NCBI RefSeq assembly: GCF_030406405.1
Contig: NZ_JAUEPL010000029.1
Location: 1-64,000, forward strand
Length of the DNA stretch: 64,000 nucleotides
Source: Streptomyces ficellus
GTDB lineage: Bacteria > Actinomycetota > Actinomycetes > Streptomycetales > Streptomycetaceae
Direction: 5' to 3'
The notes beneath the pieces are model-generated. The model was not told where the DNA came from. It saw only the letters and a program-made list of their open reading frames with translations, and ran no database searches. Of the stretch, positions 10,256-18,403 are shown one piece after another. A program made the position numbers and the translations under genes. How positions within the stretch are numbered: position 1 is the stretch's first letter; each line of letters begins with the position of its first letter.

Positions 10256-11014
10256 TCAGGCGTGGCGGGACGCGTTCGCCAGGATGGCGTCGTGCAGGTG
10301 CCGGGCCAGGCCCGGACGCATGGCGTCGTAGAACGCCGTGAAGCGCTCGTCCGTCACGTACATCTGCGCCAGGCAGGTGTGCATCTCGTACGGGCACTCG
10401 GAGAACCACCGGCCGATGTGCCGGCGGTGTTCCTCCGCCAGCTCCATCGCCGGCTCGCCCGTCGGCGGCTCGTCCCGCGCCATCAGGGCCTGGTAGCGCT
10501 CCGCCCAATCCGCGGACTCGTCCTGGATGCGCTGCCAGTCCGCCTTGGTGTAGCGGGCGGTCCGCTGCTGGGACTCGCGGTACGCCTCCGTGCCGCCCCA
10601 GCGCCGCTGCGCCTCGTGGGCGTACTGCTCCGGGTCGTGGTCCCCGAAGACCTCGAACTTCTCCTCCGGCGTGAGGTTGATCCCCATTTTCCTCGCCTCC
10701 ATGGCGTGTTCGACAGCCTCGGCCATCTTCCTCAGCTCGGCGATCCGTGTGGTCAGCAGCTGGTGCTGGCGCCGCAGGTGCTCCTGCGGGTCGGCGTCCG
10801 GATCATCGAGGAGGGCCGCGACCTCGTCGAGAGGGAAGCCGAGCTCCCGGTAGAACAGGATCTGCTGGAGCCGGTCGAGGTCGGCGTCGTCGTAACGCCG
10901 GTGCCCCGCGTGGCTGCGGCCGCTCGGGGAGAGCAGCCCGATCTCGTCGTAGTGGTGCAGGGTCCGCACCGTGACGTTGGCGAAACCGGCGACCTGGCCC
11001 ACGGAGTAGCTCAC
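10256..11014 (-). CDS. tipA: MerR-family thiopeptide-responsive activator TipAL (with internal TipAS start)
   Basis: Transcription activator closely matching TipAL. Residues 1-~75 form the MerR winged helix (SYSVGQVAGFANVTVRTLHHYDE), followed by a dimerising helix and a C-terminal TipAS antibiotic-binding domain. Cys214 in MHTCLAQMY is the residue known to trap thiostrepton-class antibiotics covalently. GTG 11014 has GAGGGAG upstream. Met110 (codon at 10687-10685), preceded by GAGGCGAGG, exactly matches the known internal start of the short TipAS form in S. lividans, so two products are likely. The promoter and operator upstream are recognisable (11051-11081), implying autoactivation. The 252-residue length is within one residue of the reference. 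Confidence 0.95.
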   Translation of the reverse strand: MSYSVGQVAGFANVTVRTLHHYDEIGLLSPSGRSHAGHRRYDDADLDRLQQILFYRELGFPLDEVAALLDDPDADPQEHLRRQHQLLTTRIAELRKMAEAVEHAMEARKMGINLTPEEKFEVFGDHDPEQYAHEAQRRWGGTEAYRESQQRTARYTKADWQRIQDESADWAERYQALMARDEPPTGEPAMELAEEHRRHIGRWFSECPYEMHTCLAQMYVTDERFTAFYDAMRPGLARHLHDAILANASRHA

Positions 11015-11050
11015 GGCTTTCGGCTCCCTCGCTGAATCGGTACGTCCCTC

Positions 11051-11081
11051 AGCCTGGGCCCTCACGCCACGTGAGGTGCAA
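11051..11081 (-). promoter_or_regulatory. tipA promoter with overlapping TipAL operator
   Basis: On the minus strand a -35 box TTGCAC (11081-11076) and a -10 box CAGGCT (11056-11051) are separated by 19 bases, the over-long MerR-type spacing known for ptipA. Between them lies a perfect inverted repeat CCTCACG-TGG-CGTGAGG (11060-11076). This resembles the classical ptipA operator as I recall it (same arms, spacer TCA). It strongly predicts thiopeptide-induced autoregulation. Confidence 0.85.
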
Positions 11082-11132
11082 GCCCGGTTTCCGGGCCCTG
11101 ACCTGGTCTCCCACCGCCGCCGCGCGACGCCC

Positions 11133-11774
11133 TCAGCGCACGTCGCCGGGGTGCGGCGTCCCCGTCGCGTACGGGTTCTTCCGGCCCTCCGCGAGGACGC
11201 CCACGAAGGGCTCGCCCTCGCCCGCGAACGTGTACGCGCCGCGCTCGATGCGCTGGATCAGCGCCCGGGTCCACTCGGCACCGGAGTCCGCCGAGTGGAC
11301 CCACATGTTCATGATCTCGCCGATGTGGCCGAGCGCCTCCGGCCCCTCCTCCGGCGTGTAGTACTCGGTGACGGCCGCCCGCCACCGCTCCAGCCCCTCG
11401 ATCCGCCGCTTGAGCAGCGCCACGGCCTCCTCGCGCGGCAGGTCGACGATGAAGCCGACGGCCGCCGACAGGACGTCCATCTTCTGGTCGTACGCCATCA
11501 GCGACTCGCGCAGCAGGGCGAAATACTCCTCGGTGCCCTTGTCGGTGAGTTCGTATTCGGTACGCGGCGGGCCGCCGGCCGTGCTGGGGGCGGTCTCGTG
11601 GGCGTGCAGCAACCCCTGCTTGGCCATCTGCTTGAGCGCGTGGTAGATGGAGCCCGGCTTGGCGGTGGACCACTCGTGCGCGCCCCAGAACTCCAGGTCG
11701 TTGCGGACCTGGTAGCCGTGCGCCCGCCCGTGCTGGCGCACGGCGCCCAGGACCAGCAGTCGGATCGCTGACAT
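11133..11774 (-). CDS. PadR family transcriptional regulator
   Basis: DNA-binding repressor of the PadR family, 213 residues. The N-terminal winged helix-turn-helix starts immediately (MSAIRLLVLGAVRQHGRAHGYQV) and includes the family pattern STAKPGSIYHALKQMAKQGLL and the wing TEYELTDKGTEEY. The C-terminal half is the helical dimerisation domain, longer than in the minimal PadR type. ATG 11774 is chosen because AGGAAGG precedes it and homologues begin MSAIRLL. A perfect palindrome lies immediately upstream and probably binds this protein. The DinB-like gene is 48 bases upstream in the same direction, so the two may form an operon. The ligand is unknown. Confidence 0.9.
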   Translation of the reverse strand: MSAIRLLVLGAVRQHGRAHGYQVRNDLEFWGAHEWSTAKPGSIYHALKQMAKQGLLHAHETAPSTAGGPPRTEYELTDKGTEEYFALLRESLMAYDQKMDVLSAAVGFIVDLPREEAVALLKRRIEGLERWRAAVTEYYTPEEGPEALGHIGEIMNMWVHSADSGAEWTRALIQRIERGAYTFAGEGEPFVGVLAEGRKNPYATGTPHPGDVR

Positions 11775-11788
11775 CCAGGTACCCTTCC

Positions 11789-11804
11789 TGGTCAATTTTG
11801 ACCA
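11789..11804. promoter_or_regulatory. Palindromic operator upstream of the PadR gene
   Basis: TGGTCAA-TT-TTGACCA is a perfect 7+7 inverted repeat ending 15 bases before the padR start codon, in the short space between the DinB-like gene and padR. An AT-rich palindrome in such GC-rich DNA at this site suggests PadR autoregulation. Confidence 0.65.
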
Positions 11805-11822
11805 GAGTACGCACCGCCGTCC

Positions 11823-12374
11823 CTACGCGTGCTGCGCCTGCCCGCGCTCCATGTCGATCAGCTCGAACGAGTTCTTCCCGTCCAGCGACTCGCGGATGAT
11901 GTCCGCGTGTCCCGCGTGCCGGCCCAGCTCCTGGATCAGGTGCATGCCCAGCCAGCGCACCGAGACGCGGGCGCCCTTGGGGTACCAGGGCGCGTCCGGC
12001 AGCGGGAAGGTGTCGTCCAGGCTGGGCACCGACCGGATGAGCTCCTCGGTCTCCTTCGCGACCGCGTCCCAGAAGGCCAGGATGCCCTGGACGGTCTCGT
12101 CACCCACCAGCCGGAAGCCGTCCGCCCAGGTCTCCTGGTCGCGCTTGCGCTCGTTGGGCCGCTGCTGGGCCATGCGGAGCCAGCTCAGCTCGACCTCCGC
12201 CACATGCTTCAGCAGCCCCGACAGAGACAGTTCGCTGGCGCTCGGGCGGCTCGCCGCCTGCTCCTCGTCCAGTCCGATGACCGAACGGCGGAGCGCGCCT
12301 CGCTGCGCCTCGATGAAGGAGAGCAGCGCGCCGCGCTCGTCGCCGTGTGCCTCAGGGGGAACGAAAGTGACCAT
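11823..12374 (-). CDS. DinB-like / DUF664 family protein
   Basis: A 183-residue four-helix-bundle protein of the DinB/DUF664 superfamily, whose members include metal-dependent thiol (mycothiol or bacillithiol) transferases. The conserved N-terminal part reads ERGALLSFIEAQRGALRRSVIGLDEEQA. The potential metal ligands are a histidine in LLKHVAEVE and a C-terminal pair in ELGRHAGHADIIRE, in the spacing expected of the family. It sits just upstream of padR in the same direction. The ATG at 12374 is used; an AAGGCGG element lies about 15 bases upstream, so the start is reasonable but not decisive. The enzymatic substrate is unknown; a role in detoxification with mycothiol is only an inference. Confidence 0.82.
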   Translation of the reverse strand: MVTFVPPEAHGDERGALLSFIEAQRGALRRSVIGLDEEQAASRPSASELSLSGLLKHVAEVELSWLRMAQQRPNERKRDQETWADGFRLVGDETVQGILAFWDAVAKETEELIRSVPSLDDTFPLPDAPWYPKGARVSVRWLGMHLIQELGRHAGHADIIRESLDGKNSFELIDMERGQAQHA

Positions 12375-12522
12375 GGGGGGTGTCCGCCTTATCCGCCGTG
12401 CCTGGAGCCGTGTTGCCCTGACACCACCAAGCTAGGGGGACTCGCGGTCAGCCCCTGTCCGCAACTCCGCGCGGGACAGGAACCAGACGCAACCAGACGG
12501 AAACAGGCGGAATCAGATCGGG

Positions 12523-13980
12523 TCAGAACGGAAAGCGACTGCGTCCGTGCTGGATCGAAATCCACTTGTGCGTGGTGAAGGCGTCGACGGTCGACTCGCC
12601 GTTCAGCCTGCCGATACCGGAGTGCTTCTCACCGCCGAACGGCACGATCGGCTCGTCGTGGACCGTGCCGTCGTTGATGTGGATCATGCCGGTGTGGATC
12701 CGCTGGGCCACCCGTACACCGCGCTCGACATCACCCGTGTGAACGGCGCCGCTGAGCCCGTACGGAGTGTCGTTGGCGATCCGTACCGCCTCCTCCTCGC
12801 CGTCGAAGGGGATGAGCATCACCACCGGCCCGAAGATCTCCTGGCTGAGGACCGGCGAGCCCTCCGGTACGCCGGCGAGGACGGTCGGCGCCACGACATT
12901 GCCGTCGGCCCCGCCCCGCAGAAGCGCCGTCGCGCCCGCGCCCACCGTCTGCTCGACGAGCGTCGTCACCGCCTCGGCCTGCGAGGAGTTGATGAGCGGG
13001 CCGATGTGCGTGGCCGGGTCGGCCGGATCGCCGGTCTTCAGGGTCCGCACCTTGGCGACGAACTTCTCCGTGAACTCCCGCTCCACCGACCGGTCGACCA
13101 GCACCCGGTTCGCGGCCATGCACACCTGCCCCTGGTGCACGAACCGGCTGAAGACGGCGGCGTCGACCGCGTAGTCGATGTCCGCGTCGTCCAGCACGAT
13201 GAGGGCGCTGTTGCCGCCGAGCTCCAGGACGGACCGCTTGAAGTTGGCCGCGCAGACCGTGGCGACGTGCTTGCCGACGCGGTCGGAGCCGGTGAAGGAG
13301 ATGACCTTGGGCACCGGGTGCTCGATCAGCGCGTCGCCGATCTCGGCGATATCGGTGATCACGACGTTGAGCAGACCGGCCGGCAGACCGGCGTCCTCGA
13401 AGATCTTCGCGACCAGGCTGCCGCCGAGTATCGGCGTGTTCTGGTGGGGCTTGAGGACGACCGCGTTGCCGAGGGCGAGCGCCGGGGCGACGGACTTGAT
13501 CGACAGCAGGAAGGGGAAGTTGAAGGGGCTGATGACGCCGACGACACCGACCGGCACCCGGTAGAGGCGGTTTTCCTTGCCGTCGATCGGGGAGGGGAGG
13601 ATGCGGCCCTCGGGCCGCAGCGCCAGGTTGACCGCCTCGCGCATGAACTCCTTGGCGAGGTGCAGCTCGAAGCCCGCCTTGGTCCGCGTACCGCCGAGCT
13701 CGGCGGTGATCGCGTCGGCTATCTCGGCCTCGCGCTCCTCTATCAGCCGCAGCGCCCGCTCGAAGACGGCGCGGCGCGCGTACGGATTGGTCTCGGCCCA
13801 CGCGCGCTGTGCCCGCTCGGCCGCCCGGTAGGCCTGGTCGACCTCGTCGACCGTGGCCACGGTGATGGAGGCCAGCTTCTCGTCGTTGTACGGGTTGAAG
13901 TCGATGATGTCCCACGAGCCGCCACCGGCCCGCCACTCACCGTCGATGTACTGCAGGGCCAGATCTGTGAAGTAGGACAT
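12523..13980 (-). CDS. NAD(P)-dependent aldehyde dehydrogenase (aromatic aldehyde type)
   Basis: Cytosolic aldehyde dehydrogenase of 485 residues oxidising an aldehyde to the acid. The Rossmann NAD-binding region contains VGVISPFNFPFLLS and FTGSDRVGKHVA. The general base Glu253 lies in ELGGNSAL and the nucleophile Cys287 in GQVCMAANR. The C-terminal PFGGEKHSGIGRLNG is also typical. Overall pattern and length resemble the vanillin/benzaldehyde dehydrogenase subgroup, but the substrate cannot be proven. ATG 13980 has GGAAGGG at the right distance. It is transcribed alone on the minus strand, 140 bases upstream of the DinB-like gene. Confidence 0.92.
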   Translation of the reverse strand: MSYFTDLALQYIDGEWRAGGGSWDIIDFNPYNDEKLASITVATVDEVDQAYRAAERAQRAWAETNPYARRAVFERALRLIEEREAEIADAITAELGGTRTKAGFELHLAKEFMREAVNLALRPEGRILPSPIDGKENRLYRVPVGVVGVISPFNFPFLLSIKSVAPALALGNAVVLKPHQNTPILGGSLVAKIFEDAGLPAGLLNVVITDIAEIGDALIEHPVPKVISFTGSDRVGKHVATVCAANFKRSVLELGGNSALIVLDDADIDYAVDAAVFSRFVHQGQVCMAANRVLVDRSVEREFTEKFVAKVRTLKTGDPADPATHIGPLINSSQAEAVTTLVEQTVGAGATALLRGGADGNVVAPTVLAGVPEGSPVLSQEIFGPVVMLIPFDGEEEAVRIANDTPYGLSGAVHTGDVERGVRVAQRIHTGMIHINDGTVHDEPIVPFGGEKHSGIGRLNGESTVDAFTTHKWISIQHGRSRFPF

Positions 13981-14035
13981 GCCATCCCTTCCGGAGGCGC
14001 CACCGCTCGTGATGGGACGTCATCCTACTGGCGGG

Positions 14036-14899
14036 TCACGTGAGTTGGAGGAGTCCTCGGAGAAGGTCGCGGCTCTCCTCCGGACCGGGGCTGTCCTGAT
14101 GCAGCCGCGCCATCACCCGCTCGTACTGAGCCACCTCCTCGCGCTTGTCCACGTACAGCGCGCTCGTCAGCTGCTCCAGGTAGACGATGTCGGAGAGGTC
14201 GGACTCGGGGAACCGGAGCATGGTGAAGGCGCCGCTCTCCCCCGCGTGACCGCCGAAGCTGAAGGGCATGATCTGGAGGGTGACGTTGGGCTGCTCGGAG
14301 ACCTCGATCAGGTGCTTGAGCTGCCCGCGCATCACCTCCCGGTCGCCGTAGGGCCGGCGCAGCGCGGCCTCGTCGAGAACGGCGTGAAATCGCGGTGCCC
14401 GCTCCGAGACGAGCACCTTCTGCCGCTCCAGGCGCAGCGCCACCCGCCGGTCGATCTCGGCACTCGGGGCGCCCGGCATGCCCCGGGCGACGACGGCGTG
14501 CGCGTACGCCTCCGTCTGCAACAAACCGTGGACGAACTGCACTTCGTAGATGCGGATGAGCGAGGCTGCGCCCTCCAGGCCGATGTACGTCTGGAACCAG
14601 CCCGGCAGGACGTCGCCGTAACTGTGCCACCAGCCGGTGACGTTGGCCTCGCGGGCGAGGCCGAGGAGCGCCTCGCGCTCGGTCTCGTCGGTGACGCCGT
14701 AGAGGGTGAGCAGGTCCTGGATGTCCCTCGCCTTGAAGCTCACCCTTCCCAACTCCATACGGCTGATCTTGGATTCGGACGCCCGGATCGAGTAGCCGGC
14801 GGCCTCCCGTGTGATGCCGCGCGACTCCCGCAGCCGCCGCAGCTGCGAGCCCAGCAGGATGCGCCGCACCACGGAACCGCTCGATTCACCTGCGGTCAC
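14036..14899 (-). CDS. WhiJ/AbaA-type helix-turn-helix regulator (XRE, DUF5753)
   Basis: DNA-binding regulator of about 287 residues. The N-terminal XRE helix-turn-helix reads LLGSQLRRLRESRGITREAA followed by the recognition region SESKISRMELGR. The remainder is the DUF5753 ligand-like domain, recognisable by GWWHSYGDVLPGWFQTYIGLE and EVQFVHGLLQT. GTG 14899 is favoured because GGGGAGG lies nine bases upstream; ATG 14917 and 14974 are longer in-frame alternatives. It is divergent from an ATP-binding protein gene and close to a DUF397 gene. This trio is the architecture of the whiJ and abaA developmental loci, present in many paralogues in Streptomyces. A role in morphology or antibiotic control is inferred from that family. 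Confidence 0.88.
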   Translation of the reverse strand: MTAGESSGSVVRRILLGSQLRRLRESRGITREAAGYSIRASESKISRMELGRVSFKARDIQDLLTLYGVTDETEREALLGLAREANVTGWWHSYGDVLPGWFQTYIGLEGAASLIRIYEVQFVHGLLQTEAYAHAVVARGMPGAPSAEIDRRVALRLERQKVLVSERAPRFHAVLDEAALRRPYGDREVMRGQLKHLIEVSEQPNVTLQIMPFSFGGHAGESGAFTMLRFPESDLSDIVYLEQLTSALYVDKREEVAQYERVMARLHQDSPGPEESRDLLRGLLQLT

Positions 14900-15227
14900 G
14901 TCTCCAACCCTCCCCATCGCTGATGTGTACGACGGAGCACCCCCGAGCCCCGAGGTGCCGGATTCTGCCACCAAAACGCTTCACCCCGTACTCATTCGGT
15001 TACGGAAAGACGAAGGCTTGGCCGCCCGAACGACGCCCAGGCGTCGGCAAGGTGAAAATCATCGGCGCAAGATATGGCCAGCAACCGGCACAGGGGCGGA
15101 CACGTCGGGCGCGTGCACGTGCATCTGCCCTTGCATCAGATGGTCGCATTCGGAACCATGGACCCCGCGCACCTGCGTACTCGTTCGTGTTGTCGCACCA
15201 CAGCCGCGAATCCCGGGAGTGCCTCGC

Positions 15228-15737
15228 ATGGGGACGAATGGATCGACCATGCTCGAGCCTTTGAGGCAGGGGCTTCCGCCGATCGACGCCGCCTCCGTGT
15301 CCAGTTCCGCCTCGTGCGCGCTGCCCGCCCGCTATGAAGCGGTGCGTGGCGCACGGCAGTTCACCAGTGCGACGCTCACCCAGTGGGAGATCGGCGACCG
15401 GTTCGACGATGTCGCGCTGGTCGTGTCGGAACTGGTCACCAACGCGCTGCGGCACGCGCTGCCCCCGGACACGCGGGACGACGTCTCCTACGACCCGCCC
15501 GTGCGGCTGCACCTGATGCGGTGGGCGAGCCGGCTGGTGTGCGCCGTGCGCGACCCCAGCCCGGACAGTCCGGCCACCCGTGAGTCGGAAGAGGACTTCT
15601 CGGCGGAATCGGGACGCGGACTGTTCCTGGTCGAGTCCTTCAGCGACAGCTGGGGCTGGCACCCGCTGGCCGGGACGCTGCACGGCAAGGTGGTCTGGGC
15701 GCTGTTCCGCCTGACGGACACGCCCGCGTCGCCGTAA
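15228..15737 (+). CDS. HATPase (anti-sigma-like) ATP-binding regulatory protein
   Basis: A 169-residue GHKL-fold protein of the RsbW-like class found in Streptomyces whiJ/abaA loci. The N-box is VVSELVTNALRHA and the G-box is GRGLFLVESFSDSWGWHP, so the ATP-binding pocket is intact. There is no transmembrane or phosphoacceptor domain. ATG 15228 follows GGGAG at a good distance and opens with MGTNGSTML; the much longer upstream frame is antisense to the regulator gene. It stands between the divergent XRE regulator and the convergent DUF397 gene. A partner-switching or anti-sigma activity is plausible, but the target is unknown. Confidence 0.85.
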   Translation: MGTNGSTMLEPLRQGLPPIDAASVSSSASCALPARYEAVRGARQFTSATLTQWEIGDRFDDVALVVSELVTNALRHALPPDTRDDVSYDPPVRLHLMRWASRLVCAVRDPSPDSPATRESEEDFSAESGRGLFLVESFSDSWGWHPLAGTLHGKVVWALFRLTDTPASP

Positions 15738-15770
15738 GCACGACGAGGTCGCCGTCGGCACGCCAGGACG

Positions 15771-15801
15771 CCGCGCCGCCGCTGAGGCAACGGCGGCGCG
15801 G
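15771..15801. terminator. Bidirectional GC hairpin between convergent genes
   Basis: Arms CCGCGCCGCCG (15771-15781) and CGGCGGCGCGG (15791-15801) with a nine-base loop lie between the ATP-binding protein gene and the DUF397 gene. The site suits shared termination. Confidence 0.55.
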
Positions 15802-15802
15802 C

Positions 15803-16090
15803 TCAGCCGTTGACCAGGTGGTCGAACTCCCCGTCCTTCACGCCCAGCAGCAACGCCTCTATCTCGGCCGGCGTGTACACCAGGGCGGGGCCCTCGGGGT
15901 GACGTGAATTGCGTACGGCCACGTGCCCGCCGGGAAGTTTGGCGAACTCCACGCAGGAACCCTGCGAGTTGCTGTGCCTGCTCTTCTGCCATATGACGCC
16001 GTGAAGCTCTGTGGCCGCCATGCCGTTGTACACGTGGTGCACAGGACGCTCCCCGAGATACATGGTGCAGGTGTCAACTACATGGATCAT
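15803..16090 (-). CDS. DUF397 small protein of a whiJ-like locus
   Basis: Small DUF397 protein, up to 95 residues. The hallmark block is LHGVIWQKSRHSNSQGSCVEFA followed by VAVRNSRHPEGPALVYTPAEIEALL. DUF397 proteins accompany XRE/DUF5753 regulators; in whiJ they are thought to modulate the regulator. The start is uncertain: ATG 16090 gives the long form, while ATG 16021 (MAATELHG, 72 residues) begins nearer the conserved domain; neither has a strong ribosome site. It completes the trio with the regulator at 14036-14899 and the ATPase at 15228-15737. Confidence 0.85.
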   Translation of the reverse strand: MIHVVDTCTMYLGERPVHHVYNGMAATELHGVIWQKSRHSNSQGSCVEFAKLPGGHVAVRNSRHPEGPALVYTPAEIEALLLGVKDGEFDHLVNG

Positions 16091-16245
16091 AGCTGTTCAC
16101 GTGCAGCTGCATTGGCATATGCACGTGCACCGCCGGTGACCCTCGGTGACACGGGCGCGCCACTTCCCCCTACACCCGTAGAGACGTGCGGCGAGCCGGT
16201 TCGGCTCCCTTTTCTTCTCGCCCGCACGCGCAGCCATACGAAAAG

Positions 16246-16282
16246 GGCCCCCCACGGCATTCATGCGATGCCGTGGGGGGCC
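16246..16282 (-). terminator. Terminator after rpsR paralogue
   Basis: Perfect 15-base arms (16246-16260 and 16268-16282) with a seven-base loop, followed on the minus strand by CTTTTC. It lies about 20 bases beyond the rpsR stop and ends the minus-strand Zur-type operon. Confidence 0.85.
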
Positions 16283-16301
16283 TGTGGCCCGGGAGGGTCG
16301 A

Positions 16302-16547
16302 TCAGCGTGCCGAGGAGGAGTAGGGCAGCAGGGCCATCTCCCGGGCGTTCTTGATCGCGCGGGCCAGCTGTCGCTGCTGCTGCGCGCTGACGCGGGTCAC
16401 GCGCCGGCTGCGGATCTTGCCGCGGTCGGAGATGAACTTCCGCAGCAGGTCGGTGTCCTTGTAGTCGACGTACGTGATGCCGTCGCGGTCCAGCGGGTTG
16501 GGGCGGGACTTGGCGGGCTTGCGCTCCGTCGAGCGGCGGGGGGACAT
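16302..16547 (-). CDS. rpsR: 30S ribosomal protein S18, zinc-free paralogue
   Basis: An 81-residue S18 that lacks the cysteines of zinc-binding copies, so it is the C-minus type made under zinc starvation to replace the zinc protein in the small subunit. The core [21 protein letters not shown] is intact. The ribosome site GGAGG lies inside the last codons of the upstream CobW-type gene, indicating translational coupling. It is the last gene of the minus operon rpmG-rpmE-cobW-rpsR downstream of the Zur-like box. Confidence 0.95.
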   Translation of the reverse strand: MSPRRSTERKPAKSRPNPLDRDGITYVDYKDTDLLRKFISDRGKIRSRRVTRVSAQQQRQLARAIKNAREMALLPYSSSAR

Positions 16548-16550
16548 GGG

Positions 16551-17675
16551 TCAGACCTCCAGGAGGGCGTCGAAGGCGGGCGGGAGCCGCTTCCAGGCCT
16601 CGCGGCCGGCGGCGAACTCCGCGTCGGTGAGCAGGCAGGAGTCGAGGAGTTCGGCGAGCCCCTCGCGGTCCAGGCCGGGCGAGGTGAAGACCAGGTGCTG
16701 GCAGCGGTCCCCGTGCTCGGGGTCCCAGTCCAGCGCGGCCGCCGCCCGGCGTACGGGCGGGACCATCTCCCAGGCGGCGTCCGGCAGCGAGGCGAGCCAC
16801 GGCCCGGCCGGCTCGACGCACAGGGCGCCCCCGGCCGCGTCCCACGCCAGCAGCGTGTCGGGCCGGTCGGCCAGCCAGAACCGCCCCCGGCTGCGGGCGG
16901 CCGCGCAGCACAGGTCCTCCAGCGCCGCGTAGAGCCGCTCCGGGTGGAACGGACGGCGTCGGTGCCACACGTATGTGGCCACACCGTGCGCCTCCGCGTC
17001 CTGCGGCAGCAGCGCGCACGCCGGGTGCTGGGCGGCCGCCGCCGCCTCGGCGTCGAACCCCGCCAGCGCGGCGGCGGCGAGGTCCCCGTCCGGCACGGGG
17101 ACCTGGCGGGCCGTCGGGTGGAGCTGGGCCAGCAGCGCCCGGTCCTCGTCGTCCGCCTCGGGGCTGTCGAGGACGGCGAGCACGGGGGCGTACTCCAGCT
17201 GGCGCGCCCAGGTGTCGGCGACCGTGCGCTGGTCGGTGGCGGCGGCCGCGAGACCGGCCTCCATCAGGTCGTCGCCGTTGCCGAGGTACGGCAGGAGCAG
17301 TGCCGGGTCGACGGCGGTGATGACGGACGTGACGGTGAGCCCGGCCGCCGCCACGACCTCGGCCATCGCCTTCGGCTCGACCGAGTCCCACAGCTCGACG
17401 ACCGCGAGCCGGGTGAGACCGGAGTCGGCCAGCCGCTCCAGCTCGGGCACCAGGTCCTCGCGCAGCGCGCAGCACGCGCAGTCGTTGACCAGCGGCGTCT
17501 CACCCGTCGACAGCACACCGGTGGCGTCCCGGACGGTCCGCACGACCTGCCCGTCCGGCGCCGTCGCCAGGTCGTGGTGGAGCGCCACGCTGCCGGGGAC
17601 GGTGGCGAGCAGCCGCTCGACCGCGGCCGCGCGGGCCTCGGAGTGCAGCCCGCCGACGATCGCGACGGACAGCAT
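16551..17675 (-). CDS. CobW/COG0523-type GTPase-like zinc metallochaperone
   Basis: A 374-residue protein of the CobW/COG0523 group, members of which hand zinc to client proteins under zinc limitation. It shows the diagnostic CxCC motif in [11 protein letters not shown] and the C-terminal domain with [10 protein letters not shown]. The first loop reads [15 protein letters not shown], a degenerate P-loop lacking the GKT lysine, so nucleotide hydrolysis may be altered. The start ATG at 17675 overlaps the L31 stop (TGATG), implying coupling. Its place inside a zinc-free ribosomal operon next to a Zur-like box supports a zinc-homeostasis role. The degraded P-loop is the main oddity. Confidence 0.86.
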   Translation of the reverse strand: MLSVAIVGGLHSEARAAAVERLLATVPGSVALHHDLATAPDGQVVRTVRDATGVLSTGETPLVNDCACCALREDLVPELERLADSGLTRLAVVELWDSVEPKAMAEVVAAAGLTVTSVITAVDPALLLPYLGNGDDLMEAGLAAAATDQRTVADTWARQLEYAPVLAVLDSPEADDEDRALLAQLHPTARQVPVPDGDLAAAALAGFDAEAAAAAQHPACALLPQDAEAHGVATYVWHRRRPFHPERLYAALEDLCCAAARSRGRFWLADRPDTLLAWDAAGGALCVEPAGPWLASLPDAAWEMVPPVRRAAAALDWDPEHGDRCQHLVFTSPGLDREGLAELLDSCLLTDAEFAAGREAWKRLPPAFDALLEV

Positions 17676-17932
17676 CAGCGGGCCCCGTGACGCCGGCCGT
17701 AGCGCTGCTCGAACCGCTCCACGCGCCCGGCCGTGTCCAGCACGCGCGCCTGGCCCGTGTAGAAGGGGTGGCTCGCGGAGGAGATCTCGACGTCGATGAC
17801 GGGGTAGGTGTTGCCGTCCTCCCACTCGACCGTCTTGTCGCTGGTCGCGGTGGAGCGGGTCAGGAAGGCGAAGCCGCCCGCCTTGTCACGGAAGACGACG
17901 GGCTCGTACGGGGGGTGGATTCCCTGCTTCAT
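17675..17932 (-). CDS. rpmE2: 50S ribosomal protein L31 type B (zinc-free)
   Basis: An 85-residue L31 type B beginning [16 protein letters not shown] and containing [13 protein letters not shown]. It lacks the zinc-binding CxxC motif of the housekeeping L31 and displaces it when zinc is scarce, releasing zinc. The stop shares a base with the start of the CobW-type gene. It lies second in the minus-strand operon, six bases downstream of rpmG. Confidence 0.96.
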   Translation of the reverse strand: MKQGIHPPYEPVVFRDKAGGFAFLTRSTATSDKTVEWEDGNTYPVIDVEISSASHPFYTGQARVLDTAGRVERFEQRYGRRHGAR

Positions 17933-17938
17933 CGCGCC

Positions 17939-18103
17939 TCAGCGCTCCTCTCGGAAGTCGACGTGCCGTCCGACGACCGGGTCGTACTTGCGCAGCGTCA
18001 TGCGGTCGGGGTTGTTACGGCGGTTCTTGCGGGTCACGTAGGTGTAGCCGGTGCCGGCGGTGGACCGGAGCTTGATGACCGGTCGGAGTTCGTTGCGGGC
18101 CAT
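17939..18103 (-). CDS. rpmG: 50S ribosomal protein L33, zinc-free paralogue
   Basis: A 54-residue L33 starting [14 protein letters not shown] at ATG 18103 and lacking the cysteine pairs of the zinc form. [23 protein letters not shown] is the family core. It is the first gene of the minus-strand operon, about 15 bases from a Zur-like palindrome, so expression is predicted when zinc is limiting. The longer frame upstream runs through the operator and is not used. Confidence 0.95.
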   Translation of the reverse strand: MARNELRPVIKLRSTAGTGYTYVTRKNRRNNPDRMTLRKYDPVVGRHVDFREER

Positions 18104-18117
18104 GGGGTTAGAGTAAG

Positions 18118-18132
18118 TGGAAATGGTTTCCA
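18118..18132. promoter_or_regulatory. Zur-like operator between divergent ribosomal operons
   Basis: TGGAAATGGTTTCCA is a 15-base palindrome with perfect six-base arms, matching the actinobacterial Zur box pattern TGAAAATGATTTTCA at 12 of 15 positions. It lies between rpmG (minus) and rpmB (plus) and can repress both operons when zinc is sufficient. Confidence 0.82.
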
Positions 18133-18166
18133 TTACCAAGGCAGCATCCAGAGAGGTAGGTCACCC

Positions 18167-18403
18167 TTGTCCGCCCACTGCCAGCTGACCGGCGCACAGC
18201 CGGGCTTCGGCAATCGCATCTCGCACTCGCACCGGCGTACGTCGCGGCGCTTCGACCCCAACATCCAGCGCAAGCGCTACTGGCTGCCGAGCGAGGGCCG
18301 GTACGTCCGGCTCACCCTGTCCACCAAGGGCATCAAGACCGTCGACGTCATCGGCATCGAGGCCGCCGTGGCCCGCATCCGCGCGCGGGGAGTGAAGGTC
18401 TGA
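18167..18403 (+). CDS. rpmB: 50S ribosomal protein L28, zinc-free paralogue
   Basis: A 78-residue L28 beginning [20 protein letters not shown] and ending [12 protein letters not shown] 18167 is the start because GAGAGG lies upstream and the homologous N-terminus is MSAHCQL; upstream codons run into the operator. It is divergent from the L33/L31 operon across the Zur-like box and its stop overlaps the S14 start (TGATG), making a two-gene plus operon. Confidence 0.94.
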   Translation: MSAHCQLTGAQPGFGNRISHSHRRTSRRFDPNIQRKRYWLPSEGRYVRLTLSTKGIKTVDVIGIEAAVARIRARGVKV

